A stretch of 16,192 nt of DNA from CAYPGJ01 sp964638515 (GTDB lineage: Bacteria; Planctomycetota; Phycisphaerae; Phycisphaerales; UBA1924): contig CAZWZL010000049.1 of the NCBI GenBank assembly GCA_964638515.1, positions 1 through 16,192 of the forward strand, written 5' to 3'. A program made the translations under genes and the position numbers. Of the stretch, positions 1-7,101 are shown one piece after another (within the stretch, counting starts at the first letter, position 1; each line of letters begins with the position of its first letter). The notes below the pieces were generated by a model. It was not told the DNA's origin and did not search any database. It was given only the letters and a program-made list of their open reading frames with translations.

Positions 1-353
1 ACTGTGACCTGTTCGAGCCGGCGGAGCGCGAGCAGGTTCGCAAGATCCTGGCCTACCAGATGCGGGCGATCGTGTACCAGAAGCTGCTGCCAACGCTCCA
101 CGAGAAGATCCACCGCATCCCAGCGCTCGAGATTCTCATCAACACGCCGGTTGTGCGCAAGTACATCCTCGATGGGCGCGAGGGAGAGATTCCCGAGATC
201 CTCAAGAGCATCGAGGCGCAGAAGATCGGGATGATCGACTTCAACGGGTCTTTGGTCGAGCTGGTGGAAAAGGAGTTCGTGCACACCCGTGTCGCCCTGG
301 AAGCCACGCCCAACGCCGACGAACTGACGATGCGACTCAAGGGGCTCGCGTGA
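1..353 (+). CDS. PilT-like type IV pilus/secretion ATPase, C-terminal fragment
   Basis: This is the 3' end of a gene that begins before the window. The frame is open from base 3 and stops with TGA at 351-353, giving about 116 residues. The visible part begins with an LFEP.ER.QVR.IL segment and continues through LLP, a RIPALEILI stretch, TPVVRKYI, and a closing I..GMIDFN.SL.ELVE block. These match the region after the His box in PilT-family retraction ATPases (EIMI..P.IRNLI, GM.TMDQSL.EL). The CxxC zinc pairs of PilB/GspE are absent, which favours PilT over PilB. Known family members are cytoplasmic hexamers that power pilus retraction. The catalytic Walker motifs lie outside the window, so activity cannot be judged. 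The next gene, 88 bases downstream on the same strand, is another relative of this superfamily, so a shared transcript is likely. Confidence 0.82.
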   Translation, partial: CDLFEPAEREQVRKILAYQMRAIVYQKLLPTLHEKIHRIPALEILINTPVVRKYILDGREGEIPEILKSIEAQKIGMIDFNGSLVELVEKEFVHTRVALEATPNADELTMRLKGLA

Positions 354-441
354 GCGTCCGTTCGCAGGCGCCCGCACGCCGCCCCGCGCCGGGCGGCCGG
401 GGGCACTTGCGGTCCGGGCGCCGGGAGGCGAAAACACCGCT

Positions 442-2160
442 ATGCCGATGGTGAACTCGACCGTGTCCGTGATGGCCGGCGTCCAGGCCATGTCGCTGGT
501 GTCGTGGTGGAAGCCCCTGATCGTCCTTGCGCTGCTCGGCGCGTGGGCGTGGGTCGTCTCTTCCATCTACGACAAGGATGCCGCACGCTTCTACTTCAAG
601 CGGAAGGAGTGGAACCTTGCGCACATCGGCTTTGGGCTGGCGGGCCTGGCCGCGGCCCTGCTGACGCCGATGTTCTGGATCGGCCTGCCCATCATGGCCG
701 TCGTGCTCTTCACCGACCTGGCGATCTATTTCATGCTCCGCAACAAGGACGATCGCGTTCCACCCGAAGCGCGATGGTCGCTCAGCCTCTCCAGCATGAT
801 GGCCGGAAGCAAGGAAGAAAAGGACCGGAAGAAGCGGGCCGCGACGGTCAGCCTCACCTTCAAGGGCCCGAAGGGCGTTATCGAGCCGCCGGAGCAGGAG
901 TCGCCGGAGTACGCCATTCGGGCGGCCGCGGAAAGCATGCTCATCGCCGCTTTGGATGCTCGCGGCTCCCGCATCGACCTCGGCCCGGCTGGCGAAGGGC
1001 GGTACGGCTACACGACCATGATCGACGGCGTGCGGACGCCCGGCGAGGCCATGCGCACGCCCGAAGGCGTTGCCGTCATCGACTTCTTCAAGCGGGCTGT
1101 CGGGATGGACACCGAAGATCGCCGTCGCAAGCAGGTCGCCGATCTCACGATGGAGCGACTCAACGTCAAATTCAAGCTCAGGCTCACGGCGATGGGAGCG
1201 GCCGCAGGCCCAACCCTCACGGTGTTGTTCAACCCCGATCAGCAGACCGCGCGAAAAATCGAAGATCTCGGCATGCTCCCGGTGCAGATCGAAGAGATGA
1301 AGAAGCTCGCGGACGAGGGTCTGGGTGTCGTGCTGGTGGGCGCGGCCCCGCATCAGGGACGAACAAGCGCCCTCTATGCGACCGTTCGCCTTCATGACGC
1401 CTACACCTCCAACGTCCAGACCCTGGAGATCGATCCGCAGGGCTCGATCGACGGTGTGCGCCACAACGTCTTCGATCCGAAGGTCGACGGCGCGGAATTC
1501 GCCACCACCGCGCGATCGCTCCTGCGCCGCGACCCGGACGTGCTCGCCATCGCGGAGCTGCCCGATCCCGTCACGGCTCAGGAGGCCGCGCGGGCCGATT
1601 CCAATCGCACTCGGATCTACCTCTCCTTCCGCGCCGACAACGCGCTGCAGGCCGTGCAGATCTACCTCAAGGCCGTCGGAGACGCCTCCAAGGCCGCGAA
1701 GGGGCTCCATGGCGCCATTGCCTCCAAGCTGGTTCGCAAGCTCTGCCCGAACTGCAAGCAGGCGTACCAGCCCCCGGCGGATCTCCTCAAAAAGCTCGGC
1801 CTGCCCGCGGACAAGCCGGTGCAGATGTTCCGCAAGGGCGGGCAGGTGCTCATCAAGAACAAACCCGAAGTGTGCCCCATGTGCGGGGGTGGAGGATATT
1901 TCGGACAGGAAGGCTGCTACGAAGTATTCCCGTTCGGACCCGAAGATCGCGCCGCCATCGAAAAGGGCGATTTCGCCACGCTCAAGGCCTCACTCCGCAA
2001 ACGTCGGCTCCCGAGCATTCAGGACGTGGCGATGCGCAAGGCCATCGAAGGCGTCACCAGCCTTGAGGAAGTAGTCCGAATCACCTCCGCGTCATCGGGC
2101 GGAGCCCCAGCGAGCAAGGCCAAGCCCGCTGCTCAAGCCGCCAAGCCGGCCAACGGCTGA
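442..2160 (+). CDS. Membrane-anchored PilB/GspE-like protein with degenerate ATPase site
   Basis: The product has 572 residues. It starts at ATG 442, with a GGGAGG at 423-428 that is rather far upstream (13 bases). Residues about 25-43, 61-78 and 79-99 look like three membrane helices, in place of the usual soluble N-terminal domain of PilB/GspE. The rest follows the secretion-ATPase fold. Aligning by eye to the family Walker A (GxxGxGKT), residues 301-308 read A-A-P-H-Q-G-R-T, so the first two glycines and the lysine are lost. The Walker B/Asp region RRDPDVLAIAELPD (362-375) keeps the glutamate (E372) but lacks the GEIRD glycine and arginine. The His-box histidine is replaced by a hydrophobic residue in LSFRADNA. 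The C4 zinc motif is kept (C435, C438, C478, C481). I infer a pseudo-ATPase or a changed nucleotide site, perhaps a membrane scaffold for the upstream PilT-like ATPase. The tail is Ala/Lys-rich and low complexity. Confidence 0.8.
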   Translation: MPMVNSTVSVMAGVQAMSLVSWWKPLIVLALLGAWAWVVSSIYDKDAARFYFKRKEWNLAHIGFGLAGLAAALLTPMFWIGLPIMAVVLFTDLAIYFMLRNKDDRVPPEARWSLSLSSMMAGSKEEKDRKKRAATVSLTFKGPKGVIEPPEQESPEYAIRAAAESMLIAALDARGSRIDLGPAGEGRYGYTTMIDGVRTPGEAMRTPEGVAVIDFFKRAVGMDTEDRRRKQVADLTMERLNVKFKLRLTAMGAAAGPTLTVLFNPDQQTARKIEDLGMLPVQIEEMKKLADEGLGVVLVGAAPHQGRTSALYATVRLHDAYTSNVQTLEIDPQGSIDGVRHNVFDPKVDGAEFATTARSLLRRDPDVLAIAELPDPVTAQEAARADSNRTRIYLSFRADNALQAVQIYLKAVGDASKAAKGLHGAIASKLVRKLCPNCKQAYQPPADLLKKLGLPADKPVQMFRKGGQVLIKNKPEVCPMCGGGGYFGQEGCYEVFPFGPEDRAAIEKGDFATLKASLRKRRLPSIQDVAMRKAIEGVTSLEEVVRITSASSGGAPASKAKPAAQAAKPANG

Positions 2161-2218
2161 TCCGAGTCCGTTCATTGTTTCACTCACGTCACCGAACGCT
2201 TGCTCTGCGAGAACCGAG

Positions 2219-3949
2219 ATGATCCTGAACCTCGTCGTCATCGCGATTGTCGGACTCATCGCGTACCTGTGGTCTTCCCACGGGCTCTTTTCCGCGATGA
2301 TCCATTTCGCCTGCACGCTCGTAGCCGCAGCGATCGCGTGGGCGGCGTGGGAGCCGATCGTGTACGGATTCATGCTGGGCGTGCGCGAAGAGATTGCATG
2401 GGGCGTCGGGCTGGCCGCGCCGTTCATCATCTCGCTCTTGCTGCTCCGTCTCATCACCGACGCGATCATCAAGAAGAACATGGAGTTCGACGACGCCACC
2501 AACTTTGTCGGAGGACTCGTGTTCGGAGCGATGTCGGGCGTGATCTCCGCCGGCATGCTCGTCGTTTCGATCGGCTTCATGCGTCTTCCACCGTCCATCC
2601 TGGGCTACGCGCCCGTGGATTACGACGCCAACGGAAACCTCGTTCGAAGCGGTTCGCTCTGGCTCCCGGTCGACACGCTCGTCGTGAAGGCGTTTGAGAC
2701 GCTCTCGGCCGGTTCGCTGGCGACCGCCACGCCGCTCGCGATGCACCTTCCGGACGCCCACGTGCAAGCCGCGGCCTCGCGGGCCACCTTCGGCGGCAAG
2801 GGCCGCACGACGCTCAAGCCCGCCGATTTTGAGATCGTGAGCCGATACACGGTTTCCGGCGATGTTCTGAGAGACACCTTCACCCTGAACGCCGAGGGAC
2901 AGCAGGTGCCTCAGCAGGCCAAGGACCTCGAAGGAGAGTCGTACCCGCCCAACTCCGTCGTGGAGGGTTACGTCGTCAAGTTCAGCGCGGGCGCCAAGGA
3001 AAAGGGCGGGCAGTTTGTGATCGGCCCCGGGACGGCGCGGCTGGTCGTACGTGGCGACGAGGGCGCCTCTGTCTTGCTGCCGATCGCCGTCGTGTCCCGT
3101 ACCTCCGCCGCCTCGCTCGACATGGCCCGCTGGCGCTTCGACGGCCGCGAAGTGTTCATCACATCGGTCGGCGGCGCTTCCGATGCCGTGTTCGCCTTCG
3201 AGTTCGTGGTGCCGCCGAACGCTCCGGCGGAGCGCACCCTCTACGTCCGCAACGTCCGTGGCGATCTCCCGCCGGCCGCGCCGAGCGCTTTTGCCTCGGC
3301 TCAGGCGCGCGACGATGCCATCCGCGCCCGCTCCGACGTGTTCGAGCGTCTCGTGGCCGGAGCCGCCATCGATCCGAACGCCGCATCGGCCGCGCCCGCG
3401 CCGTCCGGCGCGCCGATCGCGGACCCGATCCGCATCGATTCCCGCCTCCCGGGCGCCATCAACAAGCAGAACAAGGGCGGCCTCCAACTCGATAGTGAGA
3501 ACCGCGTCATCGAGGGACAGGTCACGCTCGAACGCAAGGCGTTCGGCGTGCAGGGTCTTTCCCGCGAAATCACCGTTGAACGATTCGGCGAAACAAGCGA
3601 CACCGTGGTGGTGCAGGTGGATGTCAGCATCCGAAGCCGGGTCAGCCTGTTCGGTCGGGCCGTGGATGCTGCGCAGGGAGTGCTCAAGCCGATTCTGGTC
3701 GACTCCATCGGCCAGGCATACGACGCCGTGGGCTACATCTACGACACCGGCGAGGCCATCACGGTGCGGTTCACGCCGGGCCGACCGATCCAGCAGTTTT
3801 CCGAACTGCCCTCCCTCAGTCGTAGCCGGCCCAACGAACGACTCATCCTGTTGTTCCGGCCCAGTGCCGGCGTCACGCTCACCAAGTTCATGCTCGGCGG
3901 GCAGACCATCGAGGACATCAGCCTCGCGCTTCCTCCGGGCCGACGCTGA
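2219..3949 (+). CDS. CvpA-like four-helix membrane protein with long C-terminal domain
   Basis: The product has 576 residues. Four hydrophobic segments fill the N-terminus (about 2-20, 24-48, 60-79 and 100-121), with a charged loop DAIIKKNMEFDD between the third and fourth. This pattern resembles the CvpA family, small inner-membrane proteins linked to colicin V export and envelope maintenance; known members are only about 160-190 residues. The remaining roughly 450 residues have no membrane segment. They look beta-rich, with alternating hydrophobic stretches, an Ala/Pro-rich linker near residues 340-400, and a second structured part after it. I recognise no domain there. The start at ATG 2219 gives a good membrane N-terminus but has only a weak upstream purine tract (GAACCGAG). 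It lies 58 bases after the pseudo-ATPase gene on the same strand, so co-transcription is likely. The CvpA assignment is by topology and general similarity only. Confidence 0.6.
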   Translation: MILNLVVIAIVGLIAYLWSSHGLFSAMIHFACTLVAAAIAWAAWEPIVYGFMLGVREEIAWGVGLAAPFIISLLLLRLITDAIIKKNMEFDDATNFVGGLVFGAMSGVISAGMLVVSIGFMRLPPSILGYAPVDYDANGNLVRSGSLWLPVDTLVVKAFETLSAGSLATATPLAMHLPDAHVQAAASRATFGGKGRTTLKPADFEIVSRYTVSGDVLRDTFTLNAEGQQVPQQAKDLEGESYPPNSVVEGYVVKFSAGAKEKGGQFVIGPGTARLVVRGDEGASVLLPIAVVSRTSAASLDMARWRFDGREVFITSVGGASDAVFAFEFVVPPNAPAERTLYVRNVRGDLPPAAPSAFASAQARDDAIRARSDVFERLVAGAAIDPNAASAAPAPSGAPIADPIRIDSRLPGAINKQNKGGLQLDSENRVIEGQVTLERKAFGVQGLSREITVERFGETSDTVVVQVDVSIRSRVSLFGRAVDAAQGVLKPILVDSIGQAYDAVGYIYDTGEAITVRFTPGRPIQQFSELPSLSRSRPNERLILLFRPSAGVTLTKFMLGGQTIEDISLALPPGRR

Positions 3950-3982
3950 TCGCGAGAACCCGCGTCGCCCGATGCGCGCATG

Positions 3983-4008
3983 AAAAACGCCGAGGGAGGC
4001 CTCGGCGT
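3983..4008 (-). terminator. Rho-independent terminator of the glmU-like to rplI operon
   Basis: A perfect 9-bp stem (3987-3995 with 4000-4008, loop GAGG) lies between two convergent genes. Read on the minus strand, the stem is followed at once by five T residues (complement of A3983-3987), the layout of an intrinsic terminator. It sits about 40 bases after the rplI stop. On the plus strand the run of A precedes the stem and no U tract follows it, so it should act poorly or not at all for the converging plus-strand gene ending at 3949. Confidence 0.85.
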
Positions 4009-4049
4009 GCGCGTGCATGTGTGCTGTCCGCCCGCGCGACGATCGGGCC

Positions 4050-4661
4050 TCAGCCCTTCGCGGGCCTGGACTTGGACTCCCCACCCGGTTCGCCGGCCTG
4101 CTCGGCGCCCTTGCGGGGCCTCCGCGACTCGCGCCGCGGGCCCTTTTCCACGAGGTTGCCCTCGTCATCGAACTCCATTTCCTCGCGATCGTCCTCGCCC
4201 AGCTTCCGATCCGCGATCACCTTGAGCGTGATCTCGGCCTCGAGATCGCTGTCGAGCTTCACAGGGAAGTGGTACGTGTCCACCCGCTTGATGGTCTGTG
4301 AAAGGCGAACCTCGCGGGGCTTCACCGCGAAGCCCTTCTCACCCAACGCCGCCGCGATGTCCTGCTGCGTCACAGAGCCGTACAGCATCCCGAGATCGTT
4401 GCACGAGCGCGTCAGCTCGATCTCCAGCTCCTGCATCTTCTCGATCAACTTCTCGCGCTGCGCACGCAGCTCACGGACCATGCGCTCCGCCTCAGCCCGC
4501 TTGCCGGCCAATGCCGCCACGGCTTCGGTCGTCGGCGTGGTCGCGAGATTGAAGGGCAGCAGGAAGTTCCGCGCGTAGCCCGTGCGGACCTTTACCACGT
4601 CCCCGACGATGCCGAGATTGTCAACGCTCTCCGTGAGAAGCAACTCGATGTGACTGGCCAT
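4050..4661 (-). CDS. rplI: Large ribosomal subunit protein bL9
   Basis: The product has 203 residues. The N-terminal domain is clear: IELLLTESVDNLGIVGDVV and VRTGYARNFLLPFNLA are the bL9 signature, which binds 23S rRNA near the base of the L1 stalk. A long charged connecting helix follows (about residues 45-85), then a C-terminal domain containing LYGSVTQQDIAAAL. Typical bL9 is about 150 residues; here roughly 50 extra residues follow, first acidic (GEDDREEMEFDDEG), then basic and Gly/Pro-rich, probably disordered. The start is ATG 4661, with AAAGGA at 4672-4677, ten bases upstream. It is the last gene of the minus-strand operon, 84 bases after ssb and just before the terminator. The gene for bS18, usually found between ssb and rplI, is absent. 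Confidence 0.96.
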   Translation of the reverse strand: MASHIELLLTESVDNLGIVGDVVKVRTGYARNFLLPFNLATTPTTEAVAALAGKRAEAERMVRELRAQREKLIEKMQELEIELTRSCNDLGMLYGSVTQQDIAAALGEKGFAVKPREVRLSQTIKRVDTYHFPVKLDSDLEAEITLKVIADRKLGEDDREEMEFDDEGNLVEKGPRRESRRPRKGAEQAGEPGGESKSRPAKG

Positions 4662-4745
4662 GCTCTCGCTGTCCTTTCGTTCCGGGAAAGTTGAGGAGCC
4701 CGCATCACCATGACGCGAGCCCCAGCGTGTCTGATCCGTTCCGCG

Positions 4746-5240
4746 TTAGAACGGGATGTCGTCATCTCCCATGGGCTCGTGCCCCATGTCTCCACCCCCC
4801 GAATGCTCTCGTCCGCCTCCTCCTCCGCCTGACCCTCCGGAGCGGCGCTGGCCGCCCCCGCCCCCGCCCCCTCCTCCGGGACCCCCGCCCTGGCCATCTC
4901 CCCGAGAGTCCACGAACTGGAAGGAGTCGATCACCACCTTGAGCTTCGAGCGATTCGCGCCCGAGTCCTTGTCCTGCCACGTATCGAGACGCAGTCGGCC
5001 CTCGATGAACACCGGGCGTCCCTTGCCCAGGTACTGGCACATCACCTCGGCCGTGCGACCCCACGCCTCGCAATCGACAAACGTCGTCTCTTCCCGATTC
5101 TCACCGGACTGCTGATCTCTCCAGCGCCGGTTGACCGCCAGACCGATCGTCGCCACCGCCTGCCCCGATTGCAGATGGCGCAACTCGGGGTCGCGCGTCA
5201 GGTTCCCGAGCAGGATCACCTTGTTGAAATTCCCGGCCAT
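4746..5240 (-). CDS. ssb: Single-stranded DNA-binding protein SSB
   Basis: The product has 164 residues. An OB fold fills residues 1 to about 110, with the typical opening FNKVILLGNLTRDPELR, followed by ATIGLAVN, a TTFVDCEAWGRTAE segment and GKGRPVFIEGRL. A glycine-rich linker with long Gly runs follows (about 115-155). The end is the acidic tail DDDIPF, which recruits repair and replication partners in known SSBs. The frame is open further upstream, but the start at ATG 5240 is preferred: the protein then begins MAGNFNKV, and AGGAG at 5249-5253 stands eight bases upstream. It protects single-stranded DNA during replication and repair as a tetramer. It lies between rpsF (64 bases upstream) and rplI (84 bases downstream) on the same strand. 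Confidence 0.96.
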   Translation of the reverse strand: MAGNFNKVILLGNLTRDPELRHLQSGQAVATIGLAVNRRWRDQQSGENREETTFVDCEAWGRTAEVMCQYLGKGRPVFIEGRLRLDTWQDKDSGANRSKLKVVIDSFQFVDSRGDGQGGGPGGGGGGGGGQRRSGGSGGGGGGREHSGGGDMGHEPMGDDDIPF

Positions 5241-5248
5241 CTTCCGTG

Positions 5249-5253
5249 CTCCT
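5249..5253 (-). promoter_or_regulatory. Shine-Dalgarno site of ssb
   Basis: AGGAG on the minus strand, eight bases before ATG 5240. It decides the ssb start against longer in-frame openings upstream, which run towards the rpsF stop codon. Confidence 0.75.
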
Positions 5254-5304
5254 GAGCGATCGGCCCCCGGAAACGCATGGGGCGCCGCCGCGATTGGGGT
5301 GCGT

Positions 5305-5721
5305 TTACGCCTCCACTTCTTCAACGTCTTCCGAATCGGCCTCCGACTCGCCCATGTCGCGCACGCGCGCCTCGTCCTCGAGCGAGCGACGCGAGTCGGC
5401 CGACTGCATCTCCTCCACCGTCAGATGGTCCGCCCGGATCACCAGGCAGCGCATCAGCTTCTCCGACAGGTTGACGTCCCGGTGAATGCCCTCGATCGAC
5501 GCCGCCGGGCAGGAGAAGTAGGCGAGGATGTAGACGCCCCGTTTCTGCTTGTCGATCTCGAACGCCAGCCGACGCTCGTCCCACTTCTTGATGGCCACCA
5601 CCTCCGCATGCGCGCGCTTGAGAACCTCGCCGATGTGATCGAGCGTGTCCTGCAGCGTCGCCGCGTTGGCCTGCGAAATCAAAAAGAGCGCTTCGTAGTA
5701 GTTCGTCCGGGTCTCGGGCAT
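5305..5721 (-). CDS. rpsF: Small ribosomal subunit protein bS6
   Basis: The product is 138 residues if started at ATG 5721 (MPETRTNYYEAL); an in-frame ATG at 5739 would add six residues. Each has a GAGGA-type site near it: the one before 5721 is very close (about 3-4 bases), and a second lies farther up. The bS6 pattern is clear: YYEALFLI, a helix ending in the IKKWDERRLAFEIDKQKRG block, YILAYFSCP, and VNLSEKLMRCLVIRADHL. The fold is the ferredoxin-like bS6 fold, which in known ribosomes pairs with bS18 on the 30S platform. The C-terminus is a strongly acidic tail (SEADSEDVEEVEA), recalling the polyglutamate tail of E. coli bS6. It sits 82 bases after pth and 64 bases before ssb. Confidence 0.96.
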   Translation of the reverse strand: MPETRTNYYEALFLISQANAATLQDTLDHIGEVLKRAHAEVVAIKKWDERRLAFEIDKQKRGVYILAYFSCPAASIEGIHRDVNLSEKLMRCLVIRADHLTVEEMQSADSRRSLEDEARVRDMGESEADSEDVEEVEA

Positions 5722-5803
5722 GATTCCTCGTGTCCTCATCGCGCGCCAGGCATGGTCTTCTCGCGGCGGGCGTGCGCGTCGTTCCGCCCGCGCCTTGGTA
5801 TGG

Positions 5804-6418
5804 TCAGTCCGTTGGTTCCAGATCCTTGTCCCCGCCGCGCGGGGACTTCTCTCGTACGTTGAAGCGGTTCATCACCGCGTCGATCCCCTTGGAAGCCCAA
5901 ATCTCCGCCGCGTCCGCCGCCGAGTTCAGCGAGCCCTCCACAAGGCCCCATTGCTCCGGCGAAAACCGCGACAGCACGTAGTCGGCCTGCGGCACGCGCC
6001 CGGGGCTGTCCACCCCGATGCGGCACCGGGGGTACGCCTCCGTGCCCAGCGAACGCGCCACCGACGAGAGCCCGTTGTGGCCGCCGGCGCCGCCCGCGCT
6101 CCGCACGCGGATCGCTCCGCACGGAAGCGCCACGTCGTCCACCAGCACAAACACGTCCGATGGACCGACCTTGAAGAATCGCGCCGCCTCCGCCACGGCC
6201 TGCCCCGACAGGTTCATGAACGTGAGCGGCTTCATGAGCATCGCCCGATCCGAGCAGCCCGGCAGCGCGACATCCAGCGTGAGCGACTGAAACCGCGCAC
6301 GCGCCGCCTGCCCGCCCGCGTGCCGAGTCGCGAGACGGTCCACCGCGAGAAAACCCGCGTTGTGCCTCGTCTTCTCGTACGAGGCGCCGGGATTGCCCAG
6401 GCCAACGATCAGCTTCAC
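5804..6418 (-). CDS. pth: Peptidyl-tRNA hydrolase
   Basis: The product has 204 residues and acts in the cytoplasm, freeing tRNA from peptidyl-tRNAs dropped by the ribosome. All expected active-site residues are visible: N9 in VGLGNPG, H19 in TRHNAG, N69 in TFMNLSG, D94 in VDDVALP and N115 in GGHNGL, matching N10, H20, N68, D93 and N114 of the E. coli enzyme. Length is slightly above the usual 190 or so, with a short charged C-terminal tail. The start codon is GTG at 6418. Its first four bases, GTGA, overlap the TGA stop of rplY (6415-6417), so translation is probably coupled to rplY. The rplY-pth order matches ctc-spoVC in Bacillus. Confidence 0.97.
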   Translation of the reverse strand: MKLIVGLGNPGASYEKTRHNAGFLAVDRLATRHAGGQAARARFQSLTLDVALPGCSDRAMLMKPLTFMNLSGQAVAEAARFFKVGPSDVFVLVDDVALPCGAIRVRSAGGAGGHNGLSSVARSLGTEAYPRCRIGVDSPGRVPQADYVLSRFSPEQWGLVEGSLNSAADAAEIWASKGIDAVMNRFNVREKSPRGGDKDLEPTD

Positions 6419-7062
6419 TTCTCCTCCGGTTCCTCGACCTTCTTCTCGCGAATGACTTCCGGCTCCGTCGGCGCGCCTTCCGCGGCCGCGCCCTCCGGTG
6501 TCACCGGCTCCTCGGCCTTCATATGGATCGTGGCCACCACGCCGTCCTCTTCCGAGAGCAGCTCCGTGCCTTCAGGGAGCACGATGTCCCGGACGTACAA
6601 CGCGTCGCCCACTTCCAGCGCGCTGATGTTCGCCGTCACATGATCCGGGATCGCCGCCACCCGGCACCGAATCGTCAGCTCCGTCACCGGGTGCAGCAGC
6701 ACCGCGCCCGCGTGCTTGAGGCCCGCGGCCTCACCCGTCAGCTTCACGTGCACGTGCACCTCCACCATCTCGTCCAGATCCACGCGCGCAAAGTCCGCGT
6801 GCACGATCGAGTCGCCGAGATAGTCGAACTGCAGATCCTTGAGCAGCACCGTCTCCTGCTCGCCGGCGAGATTGAGCGTGAACACCTTCTCGCCCGCGTG
6901 GAAGCGACGCAGCGCCTCCTTGGCGTCAAGCGTAATCGCCGTCGGCGCCACCCCGTGGCCGTACACCACCGCGGGAAGGCCGCCGCTCTGGCGGATGCGC
7001 TGCGAGAACCGCGAGCCCAATCGCTCGCGACGCGTGGCTGTCAATGTGGCCGTCTGGTTCAT
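6415..7062 (-). CDS. rplY: Large ribosomal subunit protein bL25, Ctc/TL5 form
   Basis: The product has 215 residues and is the long, two-domain version of bL25, which binds 5S rRNA. The N-terminal domain (about 1-95) has the typical GLPAVVYGHG segment, ALRRFHAGE and a VLLKDLQFDYLGDSIVHADFA block. The C-terminal CTC/TL5 domain follows (about 96-190), with VHVKLTGEAAGLKHAG, ISALEVGDALYVRDIVLPEG and a closing VVATIHM. The last 30 residues are rich in Glu, Pro and Ala and probably unfolded. The start is ATG 7062, with an AGGACGAG-like purine stretch upstream. In Bacillus the ctc gene is a stress-induced member of the same gene order; whether this copy is stress-regulated cannot be seen. Its stop overlaps the GTG start of pth. 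Confidence 0.95.
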   Translation of the reverse strand: MNQTATLTATRRERLGSRFSQRIRQSGGLPAVVYGHGVAPTAITLDAKEALRRFHAGEKVFTLNLAGEQETVLLKDLQFDYLGDSIVHADFARVDLDEMVEVHVHVKLTGEAAGLKHAGAVLLHPVTELTIRCRVAAIPDHVTANISALEVGDALYVRDIVLPEGTELLSEEDGVVATIHMKAEEPVTPEGAAAEGAPTEPEVIREKKVEEPEEK

Positions 7063-7101
7063 GGTTCGTCTCGTCCTGCCGTGTTGCCTTGAATCCGCCG
7101 A

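Noticed and set aside
337..1710. A 457-codon open frame on the minus strand
   Set aside because: It is antisense to the PilB-like gene, with low-complexity Arg/His/Gly-rich content and no recognisable motif.
3983..4008. The hairpin as a bidirectional terminator
   Set aside because: Only the minus strand has a T run after the stem; on the plus strand the A run comes before it.
2189..4168. A 659-codon open frame on the minus strand
   Set aside because: It is antisense to the CvpA-like gene and the end of rplI, rich in Arg/Gly/His/Asp as expected for a GC-rich shadow frame, and matches no family.
4780..4890. Dense CCX/GGX repeats suggesting a tandem repeat
   Set aside because: They encode the glycine-rich linker of SSB, a normal feature of the family.
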